Assembly: GCF_035987325.1 (NCBI RefSeq)
Contig: NZ_CP108488.1
Span: 2,046,001 to 2,110,000 of the forward strand
DNA from: Streptomyces sp. NBC_01244
GTDB taxonomy: Bacteria > Actinomycetota > Actinomycetes > Streptomycetales > Streptomycetaceae
Reading direction: 5' to 3'
DNA length: 64,000 nt
The notes under the pieces were generated by a model. That model was not told the DNA's origin. It saw only the letters and a program-made list of their open reading frames with translations, and did not search any database. Position 1 is the stretch's first letter; every line of letters starts with the position of its first letter. The position numbers and the translations under genes are program-made. Shown piece after piece: positions 10,913 through 19,658 of the stretch.

Positions 10913-13314
10913 TGGGCTTCCCCTCTCAGGCGGCGCCAGACCTTCTCGGGGGTGACGGGCATGTCGATGTGCCGGACGCCCAGGTCGGACAGGGCGTCGA
11001 CGACGGCGTTGACGACGGCCGCGGCGGGCGGCACCGTGGCGATCTCGCCCGCGCCCTTGGCTCCCAGCGGGTTGTGCGGGGAGGGGGTGACCGTCTTGTC
11101 GAGGGTGAAGAAGGGCGCGTCGATGGCCCGCGGCAGGGCGTAGTGGTTCAGGTCGCGGCTGACGAGCTGCCCGTCAAGGTCGTACTCGGCGTGCTCCATG
11201 AGGGCCTGGCCCAGGCCGTGCAGGATGCTGCCCTCGATCTGTCCGAGCACGATCTTCGGGTTGCCGATGTTTCCCGCGTCGTCGACGGCGGTGTAGGCCA
11301 CCACCTCGGTCTCGCCGGTCAGTTCGTCGATCTCGACGACCGCCACGTGCGTTCCGAAGGGGTAGTTGAAGTCCGGCGGGTCGAAGTGGGTGGTCTCGTC
11401 GAGGGCGGGCTCGATCTCGGGGGGCAGCCCCCAGCCGTACCACATGGCCATCGCCAGCTCGGCGAAGGTCTTGGTGTTCTCCTCGTTGCCCTCTTCGAAG
11501 ACCTGGCCATCCGCGTAGACGACCTTCTCCTCGGGGACGCCGAGGAAGACGGCACCGGCCTTGACCAGCTTGCTCTTGATCTTCCGGGCGGTGAGGGCGA
11601 TGGCCGGCGCCGCCATGCTGTAGGAGCGCGAGCCGTAAGTGCCCTGCCCGTACGGGGCCTTGAGCGTGTCCCCCTCGTACACCTGGACCGTCGCCGGGTC
11701 GATGCCGAGTTCGTCGGCCGCGACCTGCGCGAAGACGGTGCCGTGGCTCTGGCCGGTGGAGGCGGAGCCGACGGTGACGGTGACCTCGCCGGTCGGGTGG
11801 ACGCGGATGTTCGCGCTCTCCCAGGTCCCGCCGAGCATGCCCTCCTTGGACATCCGGGTGGAGGGGCCGACCCCGCAGATCGCCACGTAGGAGGCGATGC
11901 CGACGCCGAGCCGCTTGCCGCGGGCGCGGGCCTCGGTCTTGCGGGCGGGCATGTCGGCGTAGCCCGAGAGCTCGATGGCCCGGTCGAAGTTGAGCTGGTA
12001 GTCGCCCGAGTCGTAGGTCCAGCCCAGGCCGTTGTCGTACGGGAACTTCTCCTTGGGCACCAGGTTCTTGCGGCGCACCGCCGCCGGGTCCATGCCGATC
12101 TCGGAGGCGTAGCGGTCCACGAGCCGCTCCATCAGGAACGCGGCCTCGGCGCGCCCGCTGCCGCGCTGGGCGCCGAGCGAGACGGTGTTGGTGAAGGCGG
12201 CGTACACCTCGCAGAACGCGGCGTCGATGTCGTACATGCCGCTGATGGAGCGGCCCATCAGGGCGGTGGCGACACCGGGGCCGATGGTGGAGGGGTAGGC
12301 GCCGAGGTTGGCGTAGCTCGTGCAGCGCACGGCGGTGATCCGGCCGTCGCGGGTGCCGGCCAGGGTGACGTGCTGGCGGTGGTCGCGGCCCTGGACGGTG
12401 GAGTTCATCAGCCCGGTGCGGGTGTCGACCCATTTCACGGGCCTGCCGAGCGCCTTGGAGAGCAGCAGGACCAGCGGCATGTCGGGGTACAGGTACCCCT
12501 TGGTCCCGAAGCTGCCGCCAACGGTCGGGGCCACGACCCGGAGCTTGTTGAAGGGGATGCCGAGGACCAGGGCGGACAGCAGGAAGCGGTGGTTGTGCGG
12601 GCCCTGGGTGGAGGCGTACAGCGTGTACTCGCCGGTGGCGGCGTTGTAGTCGCCGACCGCGCCGCGCGGCTCGATGGGGCTGTTGATGGTGCGCTGGTTG
12701 ACAAGATCGAGCTCTACCGTGACCTCGGCCGCGGCGATGGCCGCGTCGGTGCGGTCCTTGTCGCCGCAGGTCCAGTACGCGTTCAGGTTGCCGGGGACGG
12801 CCTCGTGGAGCTGGGGAGCGCCTTCGGCGAGGGCCTCGTCGGCGCGGGTCACCACGGTCAGCGGCTCGTACTCGACGGAGATGGCGGCGAGCGCGGCGGC
12901 GGCCTGGCGCGGGGTCTCGGCGACGACCACGGCGATGGGGTCGCCGACGTGGCGCACGGTGTCGCCGGACAGCACCGGGCGGGAGCCGGGAAGTCCGTAG
13001 GGGTGGGGCGGGAAGTGGCTCTCGACCCCGCCGGGTATCCAGATGCAGGGCAGCGGCATGACGTCGGTGAAGTCGGCCGCGGTGGCCACCTTCAGCACGC
13101 CGGGCAGCTGCTCGGCGGCCTTGGTGTCGATGGAGAGGATCTTCGCGTGGGCCACGGAGCTGCCGAGGATCGCCATGTGGGCGGTGCCCGGCAGGTCGAT
13201 GTCACCCACGTACGTGGCCTCGCCGCGCAGCAGCTGCGGATCCTCGCGGCTGTCCAGCGGCTGTCCCAGCACTCCGCCCCCCTGGGGCGAGGTCTCCCCC
13301 GTCACTGTGGTCAT
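10909..13314 (-). CDS. Molybdenum hydroxylase large subunit (xanthine dehydrogenase/CoxL family, form II-like)
   Basis: The product is 801 aa, the usual length. The active-site loop reads GAQRGSGR, resembling the AYRGAGR of form II CoxL-like hydroxylases and not the AYxCSFR of true aerobic CO dehydrogenase. The C-terminal catalytic glutamate is in [16 protein letters not shown]. The Moco-binding QGSHG-like segments are [11 protein letters not shown] and [11 protein letters not shown]. It should oxidise an aldehyde, purine or other heterocycle with water as oxygen donor; the substrate cannot be read from sequence. ATG at 13314 is preferred because GGAGG lies 10 nt upstream. The genes are ordered small, large, medium, the reverse of many cox operons. 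XdhC at 3.4 kb may mature it. Confidence 0.9.
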   Translation of the reverse strand: MTTVTGETSPQGGGVLGQPLDSREDPQLLRGEATYVGDIDLPGTAHMAILGSSVAHAKILSIDTKAAEQLPGVLKVATAADFTDVMPLPCIWIPGGVESHFPPHPYGLPGSRPVLSGDTVRHVGDPIAVVVAETPRQAAAALAAISVEYEPLTVVTRADEALAEGAPQLHEAVPGNLNAYWTCGDKDRTDAAIAAAEVTVELDLVNQRTINSPIEPRGAVGDYNAATGEYTLYASTQGPHNHRFLLSALVLGIPFNKLRVVAPTVGGSFGTKGYLYPDMPLVLLLSKALGRPVKWVDTRTGLMNSTVQGRDHRQHVTLAGTRDGRITAVRCTSYANLGAYPSTIGPGVATALMGRSISGMYDIDAAFCEVYAAFTNTVSLGAQRGSGRAEAAFLMERLVDRYASEIGMDPAAVRRKNLVPKEKFPYDNGLGWTYDSGDYQLNFDRAIELSGYADMPARKTEARARGKRLGVGIASYVAICGVGPSTRMSKEGMLGGTWESANIRVHPTGEVTVTVGSASTGQSHGTVFAQVAADELGIDPATVQVYEGDTLKAPYGQGTYGSRSYSMAAPAIALTARKIKSKLVKAGAVFLGVPEEKVVYADGQVFEEGNEENTKTFAELAMAMWYGWGLPPEIEPALDETTHFDPPDFNYPFGTHVAVVEIDELTGETEVVAYTAVDDAGNIGNPKIVLGQIEGSILHGLGQALMEHAEYDLDGQLVSRDLNHYALPRAIDAPFFTLDKTVTPSPHNPLGAKGAGEIATVPPAAAVVNAVVDALSDLGVRHIDMPVTPEKVWRRLRGEAQ

Positions 13315-13319
13315 CTCCG

Positions 13320-13844
13320 TCACCCCTCCTGTCCGGACGCGGCGGCGGTGGCCGGCTGCGCGGGGGCGTCCGCGCGGGCGGCGGAGCAGGCGCGCTGCAC
13401 GCCCCGTACGACGCTGTGGTAGCCCGTGCAGCGGCACAGGTTGCCGGTGAGCCACTCGCGGATCTCGGGCTCGGTGGGCGCCTCGCGGTCGGCCGTGCCG
13501 TCGACCAGTTCGCCCAGGGCCATGACCATCCCCGGGGTGCAGAAGCCGCACTGGGTTCCGTGCTCCTGGCGCAAGGCCTCCTGGAGGCCGCTGAGTTCAC
13601 CGCCGGGGGTGGTGACCCCCTCGATGGTGGTCACCGCGGAGCCGGCGGCCGCCGCGGTGAGGATCAGGCAGCTCTTGACGGAGCGGCCGTCGAGCCGGAC
13701 GACGCAGGTTCCGCACTGTCCGGTGTCGCAGCCGACCTTGGTGCCGGTCAGTCCGAGGCCGTCGCGGAGCCGTTCCACGAGCAGTTCGTTCGGCTGCGCC
13801 GCGAACTGCTCGGGTCTTCCGTTGACATTCAGTGAGAGGTCCAT
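13320..13844 (-). CDS. Molybdenum hydroxylase small subunit, two 2Fe-2S clusters
   Basis: The product is 174 aa. The plant-type ferredoxin cluster motif is GCDTGQCGTCVV, with the further Cys in SCLIL. The second all-helical cluster motif is CGFCTPGM followed by CRCTGY. This is the standard CoxS/XdhA arrangement that shuttles electrons from molybdenum to FAD. The C-terminal 25 residues are alanine-rich. The start at 13844 overlaps the end of the preceding dehydrogenase-like gene by 16 bp, and the ribosome site is weak, so coupling is likely. Confidence 0.92.
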   Translation of the reverse strand: MDLSLNVNGRPEQFAAQPNELLVERLRDGLGLTGTKVGCDTGQCGTCVVRLDGRSVKSCLILTAAAAGSAVTTIEGVTTPGGELSGLQEALRQEHGTQCGFCTPGMVMALGELVDGTADREAPTEPEIREWLTGNLCRCTGYHSVVRGVQRACSAARADAPAQPATAAASGQEG

Positions 13845-14443
13845 GCCAGCGCCTGCGCTTCCGTGAGCGGCCGGTTGAAGAGGGGCCCGCCGGGCTGCTG
13901 GAGAATTCCTCCGGAGTGCAGCGGGCCGGTGTCCACGGGAGCGAATCCGAGATCCGTGATGATTCCCGCGACAATTTCTTTGGCTTTTCCGTCGTCGCCC
14001 GCCGTGAAATGGGCCAGACGCGGGCCCGGCGCGGTGCCGGCGACGGCGAGCGTCTCGAAATGCATGGTGTTCAGGGATTTGACGATCCGGGTCCCCGGAT
14101 ACCATTCGGCGACGAGTTCGCTGGATCCCCGGTCGCCGAGATCCCGGGGGGCGCCGGGGCCGCTGAACGCGTTGGTGGCGTCCACCAGCACGGTGTCCCG
14201 TACGGCTTCCTGCTCCAGCAGCCCCCGGACGCTGTCGAACGGCAGCATCAGTACGAGGACTTCGGCCCGGGCCGCGGCCTCGGCGGGGTGCGCCGCCGAG
14301 GCCGCGGGGCCCAGTTCGCCGAGGAGGGCCGCGAGGCTCTGCGGGCCCCGGGCGTTGGCGAGCACGACCTGGTGGTCAGCCGCCACGAGGATCCTGGCCA
14401 GGGTCGATCCGATCCGGCCTGTGCCGATGATGCCGATCCGCAT
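13829..14443 (-). CDS. NADP-binding reductase-like protein (F420-dependent NADP oxidoreductase family)
   Basis: The product is 204 aa with the Rossmann motif GIIGTGRIGSTLARIL at residues 4-19. The layout matches NADPH-dependent F420 reductase-like proteins: VLVLMLPFDSVRGLL, then VDATNAF, then RIVKSLNTMHFETLA. Such enzymes bind NADP and reduce coenzyme F420 or a related acceptor; many actinomycete paralogues are uncharacterised. GAGGAG precedes ATG 14443. It sits between an aldehyde dehydrogenase and the Mo hydroxylase subunits, so a role in recycling reducing equivalents for these redox enzymes is plausible but inferred. Confidence 0.8.
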   Translation of the reverse strand: MRIGIIGTGRIGSTLARILVAADHQVVLANARGPQSLAALLGELGPAASAAHPAEAAARAEVLVLMLPFDSVRGLLEQEAVRDTVLVDATNAFSGPGAPRDLGDRGSSELVAEWYPGTRIVKSLNTMHFETLAVAGTAPGPRLAHFTAGDDGKAKEIVAGIITDLGFAPVDTGPLHSGGILQQPGGPLFNRPLTEAQALAWTSH

Positions 14444-14482
14444 GAGGGCTCCTCAGGTGGGTGCGGGGGGATCAGGCGGGTG

Positions 14483-15967
14483 TCAGTCCATTCCGATCCA
14501 GACCGACTTGGTCTGGGTGTAGCTCTCCAGGGACTCGGGGCCGCACTCGCGCCCGTAGCCGGAGGCCTTGTAGCCGCCGTAGGGCACGGCGGGGTCGTAC
14601 TGGTTGTAGCAATTGACCCAGACCGTGCCGGCCTTGATCTGCGAGGCGACCCGGTGGGCGCGCCGCAGGTCCTTGGTGTGGACGCCGGCGGCGAGGCCGT
14701 ACGCGCTGTCGTTGGCGATGCGTACGGCGTCCTCCTCGGTGTCGAAGGGGATGATCGACAGGACGGGTCCGAAGATCTCCTCCTGGGCGATCCGCATGGA
14801 GTTGTCGACGCCTGTGAAGATGGTCGGCAGGAAGTACAGGCCTTCGGAGGAGGCCCCTTCGGGGGTCCAGCCGGTGCCGCCGATGCGCAGGACGGCGCCT
14901 TCCTTCTCGCCGACCTCGATGTACGAGCTGACCTTGTCGAACTGTCCGCGGTGGGCGAGCGGTCCGAAGAGGGTGGCCGGGTCGCGCGGGTCTCCGGGCA
15001 GCAGGGCGGCGGCGCGGGCCACGAGCCGTTCGACCATCTCGTCGTGGATCGGGCGGTGCAGCAGCAGCCGGGAGCCGGCGGTGCAGATCTCGCCCTTGTT
15101 GTAGTAGATGCCGAAGAAGGCGAGCTCCTCGGCGGCGTCGAGGTCGGCGTCGGCGAAGACGATGTTGGCGGACTTGCCGCCGAGCTCCATCGTCACCTTC
15201 TTCAGAGTGCCGGCCGCCTTGCGGATGATCGACTGGCCGACCGAGGTGGAGCCGGTGAAGGCGATCTTGTCGATGCCCGGGTGGCCGGTGAGGGTCTCGC
15301 CCAGTTCCACGCCCGGACCGGTGATGACGTTCAGCACGCCGTCCGGGATCTCCGCCTCCTGGAACAGCTCGGCGATCTTCAGGGCGGTGAGCGGGGTGGC
15401 GGGCGAGGGCTTGTGGACCACCGTGTTCCCGGCCGCGAGGGCCGGGGCGATCTTCGTCATCGACAGGAGCAGCGGGAAGTTGAAGGGGGTGATGGCGCAG
15501 ACCACGCCCAGCGGTTCGCGCAGGGTGTACGCGAGCTGCCCGCCGGCCGGGGCCCGGGAGGAGCCGTCCACCCGGGTCACGGCGCCGGCGTAGTAGTGCA
15601 TGAGCTGGGCGGCCATGGGGGCGTCGACCGTGGAGGAGAAGGCGAACGGCTTGCCCATGTCCACCGTCTCCAGCAGGGCGATCTCCTCCAGGTCGCGCTC
15701 GATGAGCTCCCCGACCCGGTTCAGCCGCAGCGCGCGTTCCTGCGCGGACAGTCTGCTCCAGGGACCTTCCTCGTACGCCGTGCGGGCGGCGGCCACGGCC
15801 GCGTCCGCGTCGGCGGCGGCCGCCTGGGCCACCGGCACGATCTCCTGGCCGTCCACGGGGCTGATGTCCGGTTCGGTACGGCCGTCCCGGGCGGGGACCC
15901 AGGTGCCGCCGATGAACAGTTTCCCGGGGTTGGCCAAGGGCTGGTCGCTGAGCGCGCGCTTGGTCAT
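14483..15967 (-). CDS. NAD(P)-dependent aldehyde dehydrogenase
   Basis: The product is 494 aa, full length for the ALDH superfamily. The cofactor region shows TPFNFPLLL and HKPSPATPL. The general base Glu is in MELGGKSANIV and the nucleophile Cys in KGEICTAGSR. The C-terminal EEIFGPVLSI is also conserved. Close homologues are annotated as betaine- or phenylacetaldehyde-type dehydrogenases, but the specificity is not visible. GGAAGG lies upstream of ATG 15967. It may consume aldehydes made by the GMC oxidoreductase or the ThDP enzyme of the same run (inference). Confidence 0.92.
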   Translation of the reverse strand: MTKRALSDQPLANPGKLFIGGTWVPARDGRTEPDISPVDGQEIVPVAQAAAADADAAVAAARTAYEEGPWSRLSAQERALRLNRVGELIERDLEEIALLETVDMGKPFAFSSTVDAPMAAQLMHYYAGAVTRVDGSSRAPAGGQLAYTLREPLGVVCAITPFNFPLLLSMTKIAPALAAGNTVVHKPSPATPLTALKIAELFQEAEIPDGVLNVITGPGVELGETLTGHPGIDKIAFTGSTSVGQSIIRKAAGTLKKVTMELGGKSANIVFADADLDAAEELAFFGIYYNKGEICTAGSRLLLHRPIHDEMVERLVARAAALLPGDPRDPATLFGPLAHRGQFDKVSSYIEVGEKEGAVLRIGGTGWTPEGASSEGLYFLPTIFTGVDNSMRIAQEEIFGPVLSIIPFDTEEDAVRIANDSAYGLAAGVHTKDLRRAHRVASQIKAGTVWVNCYNQYDPAVPYGGYKASGYGRECGPESLESYTQTKSVWIGMD

Positions 15968-16009
15968 GGCTGTGGCTGCCTTCCGGTTTCGGGTGCGAGG
16001 GGCAGGGCG

Positions 16010-16750
16010 CTAGGCCTGCGCGAGCTGACGTAAGAACGTCTCCGCGAGGGCCTTGGAGGAGTAGGGGTTCTGGCCGGTGGTGAGCTTGCGGTCCACCACC
16101 ACGTGCGAGTCCCAGATCGCTTCGGCCTTCTCGTAGCGGGCGCCGAGCCGGGTGAGTTCGGCCTCCAGGATCAGCGGGAGGCGGCCGGCCATGTTGGTGA
16201 CGAGCTCCTCGCTGTGCGAGAAGGCGGTCATCCGGTAGCCCGCGAAGGGCCACTGGCCCTCGCCGTCGCGCAGGGCCAACAGGGCGGTGTGCCCGTGGCA
16301 GACGGTGGCCAGCGGCTTGTCCTGGGCGATGGCCCAGCGCAGGATCTGCGCGAGCTCGTCGGACTTGGGCAGGTCGCCGATGGCCCCGTGGCCGCCGCTG
16401 ATGTAGATGCCGTCGTAGTCGGCGATGTCCTTCTCGCCCAGGGTCTCCAGGGCGATCGGGTTTCTCAGCTGCGGGGTGTTCTCTATGACGCGGCTGTACT
16501 CCGCGGCGCTGGCCGCGTCCGTGTCCGCGGAGCCCTGGGGGCGGACCCACTGGAGGAACTGGGGGTCGATGCTGGTCTGGTCGACCGTCGGGGTCTCGCC
16601 CGCGATCGTCGCCACGTCGACGGTGTGACCCGCGTTCTTGAAGAGGGTGTAGGGAACGGCGAATTCCTCGGCCCAGAAACCCGAGGGGTGTTGTTCCCCG
16701 TCCAGCAGATGGAGCGTGGCCTTGGCCGTCATGACGACGAGAATCTTCAT
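16010..16750 (-). CDS. DJ-1/PfpI superfamily protein, Hsp31-like (copy 1 of 3)
   Basis: The product is 246 aa. The nucleophile elbow is TVCHGHTALL with Cys151; the acidic partner lies in GFWAEEF (residues 25-30); GGHGAIGDL precedes the elbow. The length and the extra cap segment fit the Hsp31/class I glutamine-amidotransferase-like group, whose members act as glyoxalase III-type enzymes or chaperones. GAAGGAG precedes ATG 16750. It lies directly upstream of the aldehyde dehydrogenase. Activity on methylglyoxal or related carbonyls is expected from the family but not shown. Confidence 0.85.
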   Translation of the reverse strand: MKILVVMTAKATLHLLDGEQHPSGFWAEEFAVPYTLFKNAGHTVDVATIAGETPTVDQTSIDPQFLQWVRPQGSADTDAASAAEYSRVIENTPQLRNPIALETLGEKDIADYDGIYISGGHGAIGDLPKSDELAQILRWAIAQDKPLATVCHGHTALLALRDGEGQWPFAGYRMTAFSHSEELVTNMAGRLPLILEAELTRLGARYEKAEAIWDSHVVVDRKLTTGQNPYSSKALAETFLRQLAQA

Positions 16751-16827
16751 GACTCTTCTCCTTCATCTGGCTGCGCGATTCGCTGCCGATTCAACACGCC
16801 CCCCGCTAGGGGCGTAAGGGGGAGACG

Positions 16828-17592
16828 TCAGGCACGCGATACTTCGTCACGTGCGTCCAACGCCGAGATGATGGTGCGGAATTCACCGACCAGGGGGTGG
16901 TCGGGATGGGCTTCGGAGAATATGCGTTCCCCGTAGAGCGCGGCCATTTCCGGCACGTAGGGCAGGATTCCGGCCAGGGGGGTCCGGTAGACCTCCTCGG
17001 CCCGCCGCCGGGCTGCCGCCCGGTCGATGCCCTCGGGCGCCATGCTCATCACCAGGGTCCGCCGGCAGGCGAGCCGGCCGGTCAGGGCGATGGTCTCCTC
17101 GACGCCGAGGAGGTCGATCCGGTCGGCCCGGGCCATGATCAGCAGTACGTCGGCGCTGGCCATCGCGGTGACCGACTCGTTGTTGAGCCCGGCATGGGTG
17201 TCGAGCAGCAGGACGTCCAGGGCGTGGTGCACGGCCAGCCGGTCGAAGCCCTCGGGCAGCAGCCCCACGTCGTAGCCGGTGGTCATGAGTTCCCGCAGGG
17301 CCGCCGTACCGGTCCGCGCCGGCACGACGTACAGGCTCCCGCGGCCGCCGCCCGGTCGTCCGCGCTGGACCTCCTGGGCGGCGGCCTCGATCTCGCACCG
17401 GCCGAGCAGGTAGTCGGCGAGCGAGGGGCCGGGGCGCAGCCGGAAGAGCAGGTCCAGGGTGGGCGACTGGATGTCCGTGTCGATCACCCCCACCCGGCGT
17501 CCCTCGCCCGCGAGGAGCAGGGCCAGGTTCGCCAGTACCGAGGACTTTCCGGTACCGCCGCGGTACGAGTGCACCACGATGGTCAGGGTCAT
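16828..17592 (-). CDS. MinD/ParA-like P-loop ATPase of the partner-switch cluster
   Basis: The product is 254 aa with a deviant Walker A motif, YRGGTGKSS (residues 10-18), the Walker A' acidic motif GVIDTDIQSP, and a hydrophobic strand LDVLLLDTHAGL. It therefore belongs to the SIMIBI class with MinD, ParA and Soj. There is no ParB or replication gene beside it. The start ATG shares a base with the stop of the SpoIIE phosphatase gene (TGATG), so it is co-translated with signalling proteins. Related ATPases accompany SpoIIE/RsbW modules in streptomycetes. A role in placing or gating the switch at the membrane is speculative. Confidence 0.82.
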   Translation of the reverse strand: MTLTIVVHSYRGGTGKSSVLANLALLLAGEGRRVGVIDTDIQSPTLDLLFRLRPGPSLADYLLGRCEIEAAAQEVQRGRPGGGRGSLYVVPARTGTAALRELMTTGYDVGLLPEGFDRLAVHHALDVLLLDTHAGLNNESVTAMASADVLLIMARADRIDLLGVEETIALTGRLACRRTLVMSMAPEGIDRAAARRRAEEVYRTPLAGILPYVPEMAALYGERIFSEAHPDHPLVGEFRTIISALDARDEVSRA

Positions 17593-18851
17593 CAGGCCAC
17601 GACCTGGCGATCGGCGCCGTCCGCGTGCGGCCCCCGCGCCGCGCGTGGCCGGTGCAGGGCCAGCATGGTGACGTCGTCGTGCTGTTCGGCTGTTCCCGTG
17701 TGTTCGCGTACGGCCGTGTCCATCCGGTCGACCACCTCCCTGCCGCTGACCGGGGGGCCGGCCAGCAGCTCCAGCATCCGCTCGTCGCCGAGGAAACTGC
17801 CGCTGGGGCAGCGCGCCTCGGGCACTCCGTCGGTGAACACGAAGAGCGTGTCACCCGGGTTCAACTGGGCGTAGCCGAGCGTGTACACACAGTCCGGGAG
17901 CACCCCGACGGCGGGTCCGGTGACCTCCAGGGTGCGCGGCTCGCCCCCGTCCGCGTCCAGCAGCAGCGGCGGGTTGTGGCCGCCGTTGATGTAGACGAGG
18001 GATCCGGTGAGCGGGTCGAGCACCCCGAAGAAGAGGGTGGCGAAGTAGCCCTGCCGCAGGTGGTTGCGGGTCAGGTAGCCGTTGGTCGCGGTGACCGCGT
18101 TGAGCAGCGGTGTGGCACCCACCACGGGGATGCGCCGGCTGTTGCCGGTGCGGCCGGCGGCCACCAGGTGCTGGAGGCCGCTGTTCTCGGCGGTGTGCCG
18201 CAGCAGGGAGCGGATGAGCGCCATGAAGAGCGCGGCTCCGACCCCCTTGTCGCAGACGTCGGCGACGACGAAGGCCAGGCGCCGGCCGCGGGAGAGCTCG
18301 AAGACGTCGTAGAAGTCTCCGGCGACCTGCCGGGCGGGCCGGAAGCACACGTCGATCTCCCAGCCTTCGGGGACCGGCAGTGATTCCGGCAGGAACCCGG
18401 CCTGGATCTCGCGCCCGATCTCCAGTTCCTTCTCGTAGCCCATCAGTTCGGCGCGGGCGTCGGCTTCGCGCAGGGTGCGGCCGAGTCCGGCGCGCTCCGA
18501 GCAGCTGTGCAGCCGGGCCCCGACGAGGGCGGGCAGGAAGGGCGGTACGAGGTAGTCGTGGCCGATCCGGACGTGTTCCTCCAGGGCGGCGAACTCCGTC
18601 ACGGTCCAGACGACCACGATGGGTGCCCCGCCCCAGCGGCGCAGTCTGCGTACGACGGTCCGTACGGACTCCCCGTCGGCCTGGGCGGGGGCGAGCAGCA
18701 CGTCCGCTTCGGGCAGCTCCTCCAGGGGGCCGGCCAGCAGGTCGGCCAGCGTGCGCGGGACGAGTTCCGCGCCCATCTCCTCCAGCGCTCCGAGGAGTTC
18801 GAGGGGTGGTGGCGGATACTCGTCGAGGATGATCACGGTCGTGGAGGGCAT
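17592..18851 (-). CDS. SpoIIE-family PP2C phosphatase with N-terminal pseudo-receiver
   Basis: The product is 419 aa. Residues 1-115 look like a receiver fold but lack the phospho-acceptor Asp (ADVLLAPAQ at the expected strand). A short coiled coil follows (LREADARAELMGYEKELEIG). The PP2C/SpoIIE domain (about 165-400) has its metal ligands in AGDFYDVF, VADVCDKGVGAALFMA, FTDGVPEA and HDDVTML, plus the NGGHNPPLLL motif. It should dephosphorylate a STAS anti-anti-sigma protein such as the ones at 19.3 or 21.8 kb. The start overlaps the RsbW-like gene by 19 bp. Confidence 0.9.
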   Translation of the reverse strand: MPSTTVIILDEYPPPPLELLGALEEMGAELVPRTLADLLAGPLEELPEADVLLAPAQADGESVRTVVRRLRRWGGAPIVVVWTVTEFAALEEHVRIGHDYLVPPFLPALVGARLHSCSERAGLGRTLREADARAELMGYEKELEIGREIQAGFLPESLPVPEGWEIDVCFRPARQVAGDFYDVFELSRGRRLAFVVADVCDKGVGAALFMALIRSLLRHTAENSGLQHLVAAGRTGNSRRIPVVGATPLLNAVTATNGYLTRNHLRQGYFATLFFGVLDPLTGSLVYINGGHNPPLLLDADGGEPRTLEVTGPAVGVLPDCVYTLGYAQLNPGDTLFVFTDGVPEARCPSGSFLGDERMLELLAGPPVSGREVVDRMDTAVREHTGTAEQHDDVTMLALHRPRAARGPHADGADRQVVA

Positions 18852-19297
18852 GGGTCCGTCCCCTCAGCCATCACAGTCAGCGTGCTGATGTTGCGGCCGT
18901 CCCTGCGTACGTAGTCGAACTCGTCCACGCTGGTCAGTGCGAGGTGGATGCCGAGTCCACCGATCCGCCGCCGCTCGGGAGCGGTGTGCGGCTCGGGCGG
19001 CAGTCGCCCCTGGACGGGGTCGAAGGCCGGGGCGCGGTCCTCTATGGAGATCTGTACCCGGCCCGGCCCGGAGCGGCCCCGGACGGTGATCCGTCCGTCG
19101 CCGCCCCGGTACCCGTGCATCACGATGTTGGTGGCCAGCTCGTCCACGGCCAGCCGGATCCGGTACGAGGCGCCCTTGCCCAGGCCCGCCCCGCCGGCCA
19201 GCCGCAGGACGAGCGCGGCGATGTCGCCCAATGCCCCCAGGGTGGCGGGTACTTCCAGCTCGGCGGACATCCTCGCCGTCTTGACCGCCTCGTCCAT
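18833..19297 (-). CDS. RsbW-like anti-sigma factor / serine protein kinase
   Basis: The product is 154 aa with a GHKL ATPase fold: N box LAVDELATNIVMHGY, a region ISIEDRAPAFDP, and G box RRIGGLGIHLALTSVD. Such kinases bind a sigma factor or phosphorylate a STAS partner. No sigma-B-type gene is adjacent, so the controlled sigma factor is outside the window or the output is not a sigma factor. It is the middle member of a STAS-kinase-phosphatase-ATPase series with gaps of 5 bp and an overlap of 19 bp. Confidence 0.9.
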   Translation of the reverse strand: MDEAVKTARMSAELEVPATLGALGDIAALVLRLAGGAGLGKGASYRIRLAVDELATNIVMHGYRGGDGRITVRGRSGPGRVQISIEDRAPAFDPVQGRLPPEPHTAPERRRIGGLGIHLALTSVDEFDYVRRDGRNISTLTVMAEGTDPCPPRP

Positions 19298-19302
19298 CGG
19301 AC

Positions 19303-19614
19303 TCAGTCGTCGGTGAGCACGATGCTGCGGTCGAGACCGGCCGTCCGGATGGTCCGGGACACGGGCTCGATGGCGCCGACCACCTTGATGGTGACGTGCT
19401 CCCCCACCTTCTGCTGGGCGAAGACCAGGGAGCGCAGTCCGGCGCTGGCCATGTAGCCGACCCCGGCCATGCGGATCTCGACGGTGCTGGTGCCGTGACC
19501 GGCGGCCTTCTCGATGGTCTGGTGGAAGTCCGGCGCGGTCTTGGCGTCCAGTTCGCCCTCCAGCTCGATCACGGTGGTGTCGCCCTCGATGCTCAGGGAC
19601 ACGGAAAGCGGCAT
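19303..19614 (-). CDS. STAS-domain anti-anti-sigma factor
   Basis: The product is 103 aa, a single STAS domain. The conserved phosphorylatable serine is Ser57 in GYMASAGLRSLVFA, at the start of helix 2. In partner switching, the unphosphorylated form sequesters the RsbW-like kinase encoded 5 bp downstream, and the SpoIIE phosphatase after that regenerates it. The start at 19614 is preceded by GAAGGAGA. It lies 44 bp after glgX. Confidence 0.9.
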   Translation of the reverse strand: MPLSVSLSIEGDTTVIELEGELDAKTAPDFHQTIEKAAGHGTSTVEIRMAGVGYMASAGLRSLVFAQQKVGEHVTIKVVGAIEPVSRTIRTAGLDRSIVLTDD

Positions 19615-19658
19615 GTCAGGTCTCCTTCGGTGCGTGGGTCACAGCACTAGAGCGCGGG

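Noticed and set aside
10085..13844. Aerobic carbon monoxide dehydrogenase
   Set aside because: The large subunit lacks the AYxCSFR loop of form I CO dehydrogenase; the loop is GAQRGSGR, so a general molybdenum hydroxylase is the safer name.
16828..17592. Plasmid or chromosome partition ParA
   Set aside because: No parB, parS-like sites or replication genes are near; it overlaps a SpoIIE phosphatase gene, so a signalling-linked MinD-like ATPase fits better.
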